Of a stretch of DNA of 64,000 nt, positions 38,362 through 46,621 are shown one piece after another; within the stretch, counting starts at the first letter, position 1, and each line of letters begins with the position of its first letter. Both the position numbers and the translations under genes were made by a program. This DNA comes from Mycolicibacterium nivoides. Lineage in GTDB: Bacteria > Actinomycetota > Actinomycetes > Mycobacteriales > Mycobacteriaceae. Under the pieces are notes generated by a model, which was given only the letters and a program-made list of their open reading frames with translations, was not told where the DNA came from and searched no databases. The DNA is taken from assembly GCF_003855255.1 (NCBI RefSeq), contig NZ_CP034072.1, forward strand, positions 6,841,962 to 6,905,961, in the 5' to 3' direction.

Positions 38362-39213
38362 TCAGCGCGTCAGCTGGCCGGAATCCCTGATCGCCTCGGC
38401 CAACGGCTCGAGTACGGCCGGGTCGTAGGGCGGCGGCAGGTAGATGATCGCGAGATCGAGTCCCTCGGCACCGAGCGCCGCGGCCTCGTCGACCACCTTC
38501 TTGTAGTCGCGGTCCTCGCCGAGGCGCACATGCGCCGACAAGGTGATCTCCTTGGGGTCCCGGCCGATGTCGGCGCAGTGCGCGGCCAGCACATCGCGCT
38601 TACGGGCAAACTCCTCCGGCGGCCCGCCGACGAAATTCCAGTGATCGGCGTACTGCGCGGTGATGCGCAGCGTGCGCTTCTCGCCACTGCCGCCGATGCA
38701 GAACGGCGGGTGCGGCTGCTGCGGGCCCTTCGGCTCGTTGCGGGCGTCCTTGAGTTGGTAGAACTTGCCGTCGAACGTCGTCGTCTCCTGCGACAGCAGG
38801 CCTTTGAGAACCTGGCAGGCCTCCTCGAACCGGTCGAAGCGCTCCTTGATCGAACCCAGTTCGATGCCGTAGGCCCCGGACTCCTCCTCGTTCCAGCCGG
38901 CGCCGATACCGAGCTCCAGGCGGCCGTTGGAGACGATGTCGAGTGCGGAGGCCATGTTCGCCAGCACGGCGGGATGGCGGTAGTGGATGCCGGTGACGAG
39001 CACGCCGACGCGGAGCCGCTCAGTGGCCTGCGCCAGGGCGGTCAGCGTCGTCCAGCCCTCGAGGCAGGGACCGGACGAGTCGGAGAAGATCGGATAGAAG
39101 TGGTCGAACGTCCAGCCGGATTCGAAGACGTCGATCGTGTCGGCAGCTTTCCAGATGGCGAGCATGTCGGCCCAGGTCGTGTTCTGCGGGGAGGTTTTGA
39201 AGGCGAAGCGCAC
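38362..39213 (-). CDS. LLM-class F420-dependent oxidoreductase
   Basis: 283 residues from GTG 39213 (VRFAFKTSPQNTTWADM). Luciferase-like TIM barrel: SGWTFDHFYPIFS, LVTGIHYRHPAVLAN, GRLELGIGAGWNEEE, HPPFCIGGSGEKRTLRI. These strings mark the F420-binding branch common in mycobacteria; hydride transfer to an unsaturated or carbonyl substrate is expected, with the substrate unknown. An ATG at 39246 would add 11 residues and has no better ribosome site. It ends toward the small ORF with the hairpin between. Confidence 0.9.
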   Translation of the reverse strand: MRFAFKTSPQNTTWADMLAIWKAADTIDVFESGWTFDHFYPIFSDSSGPCLEGWTTLTALAQATERLRVGVLVTGIHYRHPAVLANMASALDIVSNGRLELGIGAGWNEEESGAYGIELGSIKERFDRFEEACQVLKGLLSQETTTFDGKFYQLKDARNEPKGPQQPHPPFCIGGSGEKRTLRITAQYADHWNFVGGPPEEFARKRDVLAAHCADIGRDPKEITLSAHVRLGEDRDYKKVVDEAAALGAEGLDLAIIYLPPPYDPAVLEPLAEAIRDSGQLTR

Positions 39214-39400
39214 GCCATCACAAACTAGTCGCGTCCGACGATTCATTCCTGGACTCGCGCAACTGCCAGGAGCCTTTCAGGTCCCGCCCCGGATCCGTTG
39301 TGCTGATTCCGTATCTTCAGTGCCATTCTGGCGTCGCAATCGGTAGTCTCGGGCAGGGAAATATACGAAATCCCCCGATCCGACCCGTCTGGGAGTAAAC

Positions 39401-40747
39401 ATGAGCGAGTACGCAGTCACCGATCCGGCGACCGCCGAGGTGGTCGCCACCTATCCGACCTCGACCGACGCCGAGATCCAGGCTGCGATCGAGGCTGCGG
39501 CCAAGACCGGCCGCAGCTGGGCCCGCACCACCACGGTGGCCGAGCGCGCCGCGCTCATCGGCAAGGTCGCCGCCCTGCACGAGCAGCGCCGCGAGCAGCT
39601 GGCCGACGTCATCGTCCGTGAGATGGGCAAGCCGCGCGACCAGGCCCTGGGTGAAGTCGACTTCAGCGCCGCCATCTATCAGTACTACGCCGACAACGCG
39701 GAGAAGTTCCTCGCCGACGAGGAGATCACCCTGCTCGACGGCGAAGGCACCGCGGTGGTCAAGCGAGGCCCCGTCGGCGTGCTGCTCGGCATCATGCCGT
39801 GGAACTACCCCTACTACCAGGTCGCCCGGTTCGCCGGTCCAAACCTGATCGTGGGCAACACAATTCTGCTCAAGCACGCTCCGCAATGCCCCGAATCCGC
39901 CGAGCTGCTGCAGCTGATCTTCCTCGAGGCCGGTCTGCCGCAGGGCGCCTACGTCGACATCCGTGCCACCAACGACCAGGTCGCCGAAATCATCGCCGAC
40001 CCACGGGTGGCCGCGGTCTCGCTGACCGGTTCCGAGCGGGCCGGTGCCGCGGTGGCCGAGATCGCCGGCCGCAACCTCAAGAAGTGTGTGCTGGAACTCG
40101 GCGGCTCCGATCCGTTCATCGTGTTGTCCACCGATGACCTCGACGCGACCGTGCAGTCCGCGGTCGAAGGCCGGATGGAGAACACCGGACAGGCCTGCAA
40201 TGCCGCGAAGCGGTTCATCGTCGCCGAGAACCTCTACGACGACTTCCTGGCCAAGTTCACCGAGAAACTGCTGGCCGCCGCCGACGGGATCGCCCCGCTG
40301 TCTTCGGAATTGGCCGCCGAGAGGCTCGAGCAACAGGTCAAGGCCGCTGTCGATCAGGGTGCCAAGCTGACCTCGGCGGGGGAGCGCCGCGGCGCCTTCT
40401 ACCCGCCGGCCGTACTGACCGGTGTCACCGTAGACAACGACGCCTACCGGCAGGAGCTGTTCGGTCCGGTCGCCGTGGTGTACAAGGCCGGCTCGGAGGA
40501 CGAGGCCGTCGAAATCGCCAACGACACCCCGTTCGGGCTGGGCTCCTATGTCTTCACCACCGATGCCGATCAGGCCGCGCGCGTGGCCGACCGCATCGAT
40601 GCGGGCATGGTGTTCGTCAACGCCGTCGGCGCCGAAGGGGCCGAGTTGCCGTTCGGCGGCATCAAGCGATCCGGTTTCGGGCGTGAGCTCGGCAGGTTCG
40701 GCATGGACGAGTTCGTGAACAAGAAGCTGATCCGTACGGTCAGCTGA
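39401..40747 (+). CDS. Aldehyde dehydrogenase, succinate-semialdehyde dehydrogenase-like
   Basis: 448 residues. NAD(P)-dependent ALDH fold with the proton-accepting Glu in LELGGSDPFIVL and the nucleophilic Cys in ENTGQACNAAKRF. Additional family strings: IMPWNYPYYQVARF, SLTGSERAGAAVA, ELFGPVAVVYK, PFGGIKRSGFGRELG. Closest in style to the GabD1/SSADH branch of mycobacteria, which oxidises succinate semialdehyde to succinate; the exact substrate remains open. It stands alone on the + strand and overlaps the convergent SulP gene by 8 bases. Confidence 0.88.
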   Translation: MSEYAVTDPATAEVVATYPTSTDAEIQAAIEAAAKTGRSWARTTTVAERAALIGKVAALHEQRREQLADVIVREMGKPRDQALGEVDFSAAIYQYYADNAEKFLADEEITLLDGEGTAVVKRGPVGVLLGIMPWNYPYYQVARFAGPNLIVGNTILLKHAPQCPESAELLQLIFLEAGLPQGAYVDIRATNDQVAEIIADPRVAAVSLTGSERAGAAVAEIAGRNLKKCVLELGGSDPFIVLSTDDLDATVQSAVEGRMENTGQACNAAKRFIVAENLYDDFLAKFTEKLLAAADGIAPLSSELAAERLEQQVKAAVDQGAKLTSAGERRGAFYPPAVLTGVTVDNDAYRQELFGPVAVVYKAGSEDEAVEIANDTPFGLGSYVFTTDADQAARVADRIDAGMVFVNAVGAEGAELPFGGIKRSGFGRELGRFGMDEFVNKKLIRTVS

Positions 40748-42374
40748 CGTGTGAGCGGGCATGCTCGACCGCTTCGTCGAGCGAATCGAGCAGATGGTTT
40801 TCGTGTCGCAGTGACTCGAACACGCCGACGTTGGCCAGCAACTCGGCGTGTTCGGGGCGAACACCCTTGATGATCACCGTGATACCGCGCGACTCCAGCT
40901 CGCTGGCGATCTCGGCGAGCGTGTGTGCGCCGGTGGCGTCGAGCATGCCCAGTTGCGACATCCGGATGATGACGACGGATGTCCGCGGATGCTCGGCGTC
41001 CACGATCGCGCTCGAAATACGTTCGGCCGCACCGAAGAACATCGCGCCATCGAGGCGCAGCAGCGCGATCCGGTCATCCCCGGGATGCGACGGACCCGGG
41101 AGTTCCTCACGGACGACGCTGCTGCGCCGCGCCACCGAACGCAGCGCGAAGAACGCGGCGACCACGACGCCGATCTCGACGGCCTCGATCAGGTCGAAGC
41201 ACACGGTGACCGCGGCGGTCAGCACAAACGTCAACGCATCGGATCGTGTGGAGCGCAGGATCTTCCGGATCGTGCCCGCCGAGATCATCCGGAACGACGT
41301 CACCATCAGCACCCCGGCCAGCGCGGCGAGCGGAATGGTGGACACCGGTCCGGTGGCCAGATAGACCACGCCCAGCAGGACAACCGAGTGCACGATCGCC
41401 GCCACCCGCGTCCTGGCGCCGGACCGGACGTTGACCGCCGTGCGGGCGATCGCACCGGTGGCGGGCATGCCCCCGAAGACTCCGGAGGCGACCGAGGCCA
41501 GACCCTGTCCCACCAGCTCACGGTCGGGGTCGTACGGCCCGGTCGGCGACATGGTCGCCGCGACCCGCGCCGACAGTAGCGATTCGATGGCCGCCAGTGC
41601 GGCGATGGCCAGCGCGGCGCCCAGCAGGGTGCGCATGGCGCCGAGGTCGGCGTGCGGCAGCACCGGGGCGGGCAGGTGGGACGGCAGCGCACCGATCGCG
41701 GCGACCGGAATGTGGAGCACGGAAACCAGGACGGTAACCACGATCACCGCGGTCAGCGATTCCGGGATGGCCCGGTGCAGCCGGGGCAGGGTGACCATGA
41801 GGAGCGCGACGACAGCCACCACCCCAAGGGTTTTCACGGCGGCGGTCCAATCGGCCTGGATGATCACCGTGATCGCCGCGGGCAGCGTGCGCTCACCGGC
41901 CGGGGCCTGCTGCGCGAAGGCGGCGGGAACCTGCTGCAGGAAGATGATCGCCGCGATGCCCAGGGTGAAGCCCTCGATAACCGGCCATGGAATGAACGTC
42001 ACGGCCCGGCCGAGGCCGGTGGCTCCCGCCGCCAGCACCAGCAGGCCTGCCACCACCGTAACCAGGGCGATGCTGCCGAGTCCGTGTTGCGCGACGATCG
42101 GCGCGAGGACCACCGCCATCGCCCCCGTCGGGCCGGACACCTGCACATGAGAACCGCCGAACACGGCCGCGACCAGGCCCGCGACCACTGCGGTGACCAG
42201 GCCGGCGGCGGCTCCCACGCCTGAACTGATCCCGAACGCCAACGCCAACGGCAGTGCCACCACGCCGACGGTCACGCCGGCGAGGATGTCGCGGCGCCAC
42301 GATCGCGGCAGTTCGGTGTAGTCGTCGCGATGGGGCAGCAGCCGGCGGAAGGTGCCGGCCGCGGTTCTGATCAA
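40740..42374 (-). CDS. SulP-family anion transporter with STAS domain
   Basis: About 544 residues if TTG 42374 is the start (MIRTAAGTFRRLLPHRDDYTE in translation); the frame runs open far upstream and a definite ATG is missing, so the N-terminus is uncertain. Sulfate-permease fold with 10-12 helices (LPLALAFGISSGVGAAAGLV, GPTGAMAVVLAPIV, VIEGFTLGIAAIIFLQQVP, YDPDRELVGQGLASVASGVFGG) and a C-terminal STAS domain (last 120 residues; RLDGAMFFGAAERI, GMLDATGAHTLAEIA). SulP members move sulfate, bicarbonate or dicarboxylates; substrate unknown. Divergent from the DCC-protein gene. Confidence 0.85.
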   Translation of the reverse strand: MIRTAAGTFRRLLPHRDDYTELPRSWRRDILAGVTVGVVALPLALAFGISSGVGAAAGLVTAVVAGLVAAVFGGSHVQVSGPTGAMAVVLAPIVAQHGLGSIALVTVVAGLLVLAAGATGLGRAVTFIPWPVIEGFTLGIAAIIFLQQVPAAFAQQAPAGERTLPAAITVIIQADWTAAVKTLGVVAVVALLMVTLPRLHRAIPESLTAVIVVTVLVSVLHIPVAAIGALPSHLPAPVLPHADLGAMRTLLGAALAIAALAAIESLLSARVAATMSPTGPYDPDRELVGQGLASVASGVFGGMPATGAIARTAVNVRSGARTRVAAIVHSVVLLGVVYLATGPVSTIPLAALAGVLMVTSFRMISAGTIRKILRSTRSDALTFVLTAAVTVCFDLIEAVEIGVVVAAFFALRSVARRSSVVREELPGPSHPGDDRIALLRLDGAMFFGAAERISSAIVDAEHPRTSVVIIRMSQLGMLDATGAHTLAEIASELESRGITVIIKGVRPEHAELLANVGVFESLRHENHLLDSLDEAVEHARSHVS

Positions 42375-42455
42375 GGGTATCGCCTGACGGATTGATGGAT
42401 TGAGAGATTTTGCAAGCCACTGTACGGCATCGTAAATACTGGGCAAACTGAAGGT

Positions 42456-42833
42456 ATGAGCGGCGTCCTGTACTTCGACGGCAACTGCGGCATGTGCACG
42501 CGCAGCGTCAATTCCCTGATGCGGCGGCAGCGGACCGGAGACCTGCACATCGAGCCCTTTCAGCGGCCCGGCACGGCCGAGCGGCTCGGCGTGACGGCGG
42601 ATCAGCTCCCCGAAGCGGCGTGGTGGGCGGACTCGTCGGGGGATGTGTACCGCGGGGCAGAAGCCATCAACGCCGCGCTGTCGGCCGGGATGGGTAGCCG
42701 GATTCCGTTGGGGGTGTATCGGATTCCCGGTGTGCGTCAGGTGCAGAACGCCGCCTACCGCTGGGTGGCGAGCCACCGGTACCGGTTCCCGGGCACCACG
42801 CCGCATTGCGCCGCGCGCCCAGGGGACTGCTGA
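42456..42833 (+). CDS. DCC-family thiol-disulfide oxidoreductase (DUF393)
   Basis: 125 residues. Short thioredoxin-like protein with the DCC signature YFDGNCGMCTRSV at residues 6-18 (CxxC in GNCGMC), and LHIEPFQ, WWADSSGDVYRGAEAI, RIPGVRQVQNAAYRWVASHR. The usual family motif is DGxCxxC; here it is DGNCGMC, so the redox pair is intact. Cytosolic; partner unknown. It precedes the PHP gene with 3 bases between stop and start, hence co-transcribed. Confidence 0.88.
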   Translation: MSGVLYFDGNCGMCTRSVNSLMRRQRTGDLHIEPFQRPGTAERLGVTADQLPEAAWWADSSGDVYRGAEAINAALSAGMGSRIPLGVYRIPGVRQVQNAAYRWVASHRYRFPGTTPHCAARPGDC

Positions 42834-42836
42834 ACA

Positions 42837-43847
42837 GTGCCGATGGATCCGGTAACCGCACTGCGCCAGATCGCGTACTACAAGGACCGCGCGCGGGAAG
42901 ACTCGCGGCGGGTGATGGCCTATCGCAATGCGGCCGACATCGTCGAGGCGCTGACCGACGAACAGCGCGAGCGCCTGGGTGCGACGAACAGCTGGCAGTC
43001 GTTGCCGGGCGTGGGACCCAAGACCGCGAAGGTGATCGCCCAGGCCTGGGCCGGCCGTGAGCCCGACACCCTCATCGAGTTACGTTCGGCGGCTGAGGAT
43101 CTCGGTGGGGGCGAAGTGCGCGTCGCGCTGCGGGGCGACCTGCACGTGCACTCCAACTGGTCGGACGGATCGGCCCCGATCGAGGAGATGATGCTGGCCG
43201 CGCGCGACCTGGGCCATGAGTACTGTGCGCTGACCGACCACTCACCGCGCCTGCGGGTGGCCAACGGGTTGTCACCGGAACGGTTGCGCGAGCAGCTCGA
43301 CGTCATCGAGGAACTCCGCGAACTCGTGGCCCCGATGCGCATCCTCACCGGGATCGAGGTCGACATCCTCGAAGACGGATCGCTGGACCAGGAACCCGAA
43401 CTACTCGAGCGCCTCGACGTGGTGGTGGCCAGCGTCCACTCCAAACTCACCATGGACTCGGCGGCCATGACCCGGCGCATGGTCAAAGCAGTGTCGAATC
43501 CGCACACCGACGTCCTCGGGCACTGCACCGGACGCCTGGTCACCGGCGGACGCGGCGTGCGACCGGAGTCCAAGTTCGATGCCGAGAAGGTATTCACGGC
43601 GTGCCTCGACCACGGCACCGCCGTCGAGATCAATTCCCGGCCGGAGCGGCGCGACCCACCGACCCGGTTGCTGAACCTGGCGCTGGAGATCGGCTGCCTG
43701 TTCAGCATCGACACCGATTCCCACGCGCCCGGTCAGCTCGAATTTCTCGGCTACGGGGCCCAGCGCGCCCTGGAGGCCGAGGTGCCGATCGACCGGATCG
43801 TCAACACCTGGCCCGCGGAGCGGCTGCTGGCGTGGACCGCCGGCTGA
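42837..43847 (+). CDS. PHP-domain phosphoesterase with HhH module (Rv3856c-like, PolX-like)
   Basis: 336 residues. N-terminal part (1-95) is a PolX-type helix-hairpin-helix segment (ALTDEQRERLGATNSWQSLPGVGPKTAKV); the C-terminal part is a PHP metallo-phosphoesterase with GDLHVHSNWSDGS, ALTDHSPRL, GIEVDIL, ASVHSKL, GHCTGR, EINSRPER and DSHAP, i.e. all the His/Asp metal ligands of the family. The polymerase part of PolX is absent. Reaction unknown; a nucleotide, DNA-end or sugar-phosphate phosphatase are options. GTG 42837 and ATG 42843 are both possible. Collinear with M. tuberculosis Rv3856c, which also lies beside ethR. Confidence 0.85.
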   Translation: MPMDPVTALRQIAYYKDRAREDSRRVMAYRNAADIVEALTDEQRERLGATNSWQSLPGVGPKTAKVIAQAWAGREPDTLIELRSAAEDLGGGEVRVALRGDLHVHSNWSDGSAPIEEMMLAARDLGHEYCALTDHSPRLRVANGLSPERLREQLDVIEELRELVAPMRILTGIEVDILEDGSLDQEPELLERLDVVVASVHSKLTMDSAAMTRRMVKAVSNPHTDVLGHCTGRLVTGGRGVRPESKFDAEKVFTACLDHGTAVEINSRPERRDPPTRLLNLALEIGCLFSIDTDSHAPGQLEFLGYGAQRALEAEVPIDRIVNTWPAERLLAWTAG

Positions 43848-43850
43848 GAC

Positions 43851-44141
43851 TCACGTCCCCGAGGTGAACGGATCATGCTCGGCGAGAAGCCTTTCCATGC
43901 GGGCCTCGTCGAGGCGAACCCGGACGGTGGCCGCTTCCTGCTGATCGCGGATCACCTTGGCCAGGGTGAACGCGCTGGTCACCAGGAACAGGACGGACAT
44001 CGCGAGGAACATCCGCTGCCAGGAATCGATCGGCAGGAAGAAGATCCCGCCGAGCACACCGAGGAAACTCACCCCGAATGCGATGGTGGCCTGCAGCGCG
44101 AATGCGGCGGTGACTCTCGAACTGTCGTTGAGTGCGATCAT
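43851..44141 (-). CDS. YiaA/YiaB-like two-helix membrane protein
   Basis: 96 residues from ATG 44141 (MIALNDSSRVTAAFALQAT). Two hydrophobic helices (about 11-35 and 46-65) with the YiaAB pattern: QATIAFGVSFLGVLGGIFFLP and MFLAMSVLFLVTSAFTLAKVI, followed by a charged C-terminal tail. The longer in-frame version from 44222 would overlap the divergent gene and adds a non-typical basic leader, so the shorter start is preferred. Function of YiaAB proteins is unknown; the position matches M. tuberculosis Rv3857c. Confidence 0.8.
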   Translation of the reverse strand: MIALNDSSRVTAAFALQATIAFGVSFLGVLGGIFFLPIDSWQRMFLAMSVLFLVTSAFTLAKVIRDQQEAATVRVRLDEARMERLLAEHDPFTSGT

Positions 44142-44216
44142 GTCCCGAGCCTGGCGTAGTACACGAGTCGCCGGATGCGTGAGACTACTCAAAACTCCTC
44201 GGTCTAAGCTCACGCG

Positions 44217-44648
44217 ATGCACGCGGATCTCGGGATCGACACCGTCATCACCCTGCTGGCAGCCGGCCTGATCTTCCTACTGGCGCTGGTGCTCGGGGTG
44301 TGGAAGTACCGGCAGATGGCGACCAGTGAGAACCACCTGGCCCACCCGTACGTCGACATCGCCCACCGGGCCGCCCTGCTGTATTCCTTCGCGACGCTGC
44401 TGGTGGCGGTGTTCGTCGAACTCAGCGCCTGGCCCACCTGGTTGAACCTCACCGCGGCCATGGTGCTGGTGCTGTTCTTCGTCGTCGCGATCCTGAGCTA
44501 CATCGAGCACGGCGCCAGGCGGGACACCACCAACCAATTCGAGCGGCCCACCGCGGGACTGCACGCCGGGATGGTCGCACTCATCGTCGGTGAGATCGGC
44601 GGGTTTGCCGTGCTGCTCGCCGGATTCATTGCCGCGCAACTGTTCTAG
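44217..44648 (+). CDS. Four-helix membrane protein, unknown
   Basis: 143 residues with four hydrophobic segments: ITLLAAGLIFLLALVLGVW, AALLYSFATLLVAVFVELS, TAAMVLVLFFVVAILSYI and GMVALIVGEIGGFAVLLAGF. Between helix 1 and 2 are His and Asp residues (HLAHPYVDIAHR). No named family recognised by me. It begins 75 bases from the YiaAB-like gene on the opposite strand and ends 10 bases before the convergent polymerase gene. Confidence 0.7.
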   Translation: MHADLGIDTVITLLAAGLIFLLALVLGVWKYRQMATSENHLAHPYVDIAHRAALLYSFATLLVAVFVELSAWPTWLNLTAAMVLVLFFVVAILSYIEHGARRDTTNQFERPTAGLHAGMVALIVGEIGGFAVLLAGFIAAQLF

Positions 44649-44658
44649 GGGCAGCCCG

Positions 44659-45876
44659 TCAGTAGGGCAGCGTCGGCATCTCCAAGCCGGGATCGCGCCC
44701 GACCAGCACCCCGCGGGTCAACATCGCGTTGCCGAACCGTTGACGCACCTCGTCGATGGCGCCGTCGATGGCCACCGGATCGGGCTGCGACTCGAAAGGC
44801 AGCTCCAACTGCTGGCTGCCCTCGTGATCGATGTTGGAGACCGCGAACCCGATCAGGGTCAGCCCGCGCTCGGCGATCACCGGCGCGGCGGCCGTCACCA
44901 ACGCACGGGCGGCGGCCAGGACCGCATCGGTCGAGGCGGTGGCCCGGGTCAGGGTGTGCGACCGGGTGGCCCGGCCGAAATCATCGAAGCGCAAACGCAA
45001 CACGACGGTGCGGCCGGTGCGTCCGGCCCCACGCATGCGGCGGGTGATGCGGTCCACGAGGTTGACCACCACGACGTCCACCTCCGCGGCCGACATCGTG
45101 TTGCCGCGCCGCCCGAGTGCGCGTTGGGCACCGACGGAACTGCGACGGACGCCCGTCGTCACCCGGCGTCGGTCGATGTTGCGCGACAACGCATACAGCT
45201 GCCGCGCCATCGCGCCGCCGACCATGGTGCCCAGTGCCGACTCGGACAACTCGGCCACATCGGCGACCGTCTCGACGCCGTGGGCGTGCAGCTTCTCGGC
45301 GGTCTTGGCGCCGACACCCCACAGCCGGCGGACCGGCAGCGGATGCAGGAACGCCAACTCGCGGTCGGGCGGCACCAGCAGCAGGCCGTCCGGTTTGGCC
45401 ACCTGGCTGGCCACCTTGGCCAGGAACTTGGTGCGTGCGATGCCGACGGTGATGGGCAGGCCCACCTGCTCGCTGACCTGCTCGCGCAGCCGGCGGGCGA
45501 TCTCCACCGGGGTGCCCGACACCCGGCCCAACCCGGATACGTCGAGAAACGCCTCGTCCACGGACAGCGGCTCGACCACCGGCGTGGTGTCGTGGAACAC
45601 CTCGAACACATGCCGGCTGGCTTCCGAATAGGCCGACATGCGCGGCGGCACCACCACGGCCTGCGGGCACAAAGCCCGGGCCTGGCGCCCGCCCATCGCC
45701 GTACGTACTCCGAAGGCCTTGGCCTCGTAGCTGGCGGCCAGCACGACCCCGCCGCCCACGATCACCGGGCGTCCGCGCAGGGCCGGATCGTCGCGCTGCT
45801 CGACCGATGCGTAGAACGAGTCGAGATCAGCGTGCAGGATGCTCGCAGACGCGGTTGGTGGACCCGACACGAACAT
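44659..45876 (-). CDS. Y-family DNA polymerase IV, DinB3-like
   Basis: 405 residues. Translesion polymerase. Catalytic carboxylates are in ILHADLDSFYASVEQ (D17, D19) and SVDEAFLDVSGL; thumb HhH RRLWGVGAKTAEKLHAHGVETV; a beta-clamp motif QLELPF stands near the C-terminus. Mycobacteria have two or three DinB paralogues; position next to ethR/ethA and the clamp motif suggest the DinB3 form of fast growers (inference from synteny). The ATG overlaps a LexA box at 45870-45883, so the gene belongs to the SOS response. Confidence 0.9.
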   Translation of the reverse strand: MFVSGPPTASASILHADLDSFYASVEQRDDPALRGRPVIVGGGVVLAASYEAKAFGVRTAMGGRQARALCPQAVVVPPRMSAYSEASRHVFEVFHDTTPVVEPLSVDEAFLDVSGLGRVSGTPVEIARRLREQVSEQVGLPITVGIARTKFLAKVASQVAKPDGLLLVPPDRELAFLHPLPVRRLWGVGAKTAEKLHAHGVETVADVAELSESALGTMVGGAMARQLYALSRNIDRRRVTTGVRRSSVGAQRALGRRGNTMSAAEVDVVVVNLVDRITRRMRGAGRTGRTVVLRLRFDDFGRATRSHTLTRATASTDAVLAAARALVTAAAPVIAERGLTLIGFAVSNIDHEGSQQLELPFESQPDPVAIDGAIDEVRQRFGNAMLTRGVLVGRDPGLEMPTLPY

Positions 45877-45883
45877 ATGTTCG
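45870..45883. promoter_or_regulatory. LexA (SOS) box overlapping the dinB start
   Basis: CGAACATATGTTCG is a perfect palindrome and equals the core of the mycobacterial SOS consensus (CGAAC-N4-GTTCG). The ATG of the polymerase gene (45876-45874, reverse strand) lies within it, like in the DUF222/HNH gene at 21275. A TATGCG just upstream may be the -10 of a leaderless transcript. Confidence 0.8.
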
Positions 45884-45900
45884 CATAGGTGGCGGACGGG

Positions 45901-46542
45901 TCAGGGGACCTCACCGTAGATGCTGGTCAGCCAGATGTGGGCGAGGGTGTCGACCACCTTGTCGTAGTCGACCGCGGGCTGTTCGGCGCTCAGGGCCGCC
46001 ATCATGGTCCGCTCGTTCATCAGGTTGAGTGACGTCGCGAGGTCCATGGCCGGAATGGTCTCCGGGGCACCGCCGCGTTGGCGTTCGGCAGTGATCAGGG
46101 CGGCGGTCAGGGCGATCCACTTCTGCATGAGGCCGGACCAGAGCGCGCGAAACTCCGGGCTCCTGTTGAGTGCCTCGGTGCCGGCGCGGGCCGTGGCCGG
46201 ATCCGACCCGAACGAGCTGAAGAAGATCTCGATGCCGCGGCGGATCGCCCGCCGGGGATCGGCCGGCATGGCCTCCAGCGCGCTGTCGAAACCGGTGTCC
46301 GCGCGCTTGATCAGTGGATCGAGCAGCGACAACACGACCGCTTCCTTCGACGGGAAGTAGAAGTAGAACGTCGGCCGGGAGATCCCGGCGCCTTTGGCCA
46401 GGTCATCGACGGATATGTCGGCGAACTTCTTGGTCTCCAGCAGCTGCCTGGCGGTCGCGAGAATCGCCGCTTCGCGGTCGTCGCCCGACGGGCGGGTGGC
46501 ACGGCGGCCGCGCGGGGCGCGCGTCGTGCTGGAGCTGGTCAC
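45901..46542 (-). CDS. ethR: TetR-family repressor EthR
   Basis: 213 residues from GTG 46542 (VTSSSTTRAPRGRRATRPSG). HTH region ADISVDDLAKGAGISRPTFY with FYFPSKEAVVLSLLD is almost identical to M. tuberculosis EthR, as is the end LNLMNERTMMA ... HIWLTSIYGE. EthR binds cooperatively to the ethA-ethR gap and represses the divergent monooxygenase gene ethA. The operator with multiple palindromes is intact. Ligand-binding pocket residues cannot be compared in detail here. An ATG at 46560 would overlap the operator and is not preferred. Confidence 0.95.
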   Translation of the reverse strand: MTSSSTTRAPRGRRATRPSGDDREAAILATARQLLETKKFADISVDDLAKGAGISRPTFYFYFPSKEAVVLSLLDPLIKRADTGFDSALEAMPADPRRAIRRGIEIFFSSFGSDPATARAGTEALNRSPEFRALWSGLMQKWIALTAALITAERQRGGAPETIPAMDLATSLNLMNERTMMAALSAEQPAVDYDKVVDTLAHIWLTSIYGEVP

Positions 46543-46552
46543 AATCAAGCAG

Positions 46553-46609
46553 CCTAACACCGTGTTGAGTTTCTCAACACACCGTTGACCGACTCAACAC
46601 GGTGTTGAT
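46553..46609. promoter_or_regulatory. EthR operator region with stacked palindromes
   Basis: GTGTTGAG-TTT-CTCAACAC (46562-46580) and TCAACAC-G-GTGTTGA (46594-46608) are perfect inverted repeats in the gap between ethR and ethA, with a further half site ACCGTTGA between. The size (about 55 bases) and the GTTGA repetition match the multi-dimer EthR operator of M. tuberculosis. Confidence 0.85.
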
Positions 46610-46621
46610 ACCGTCGGTCCC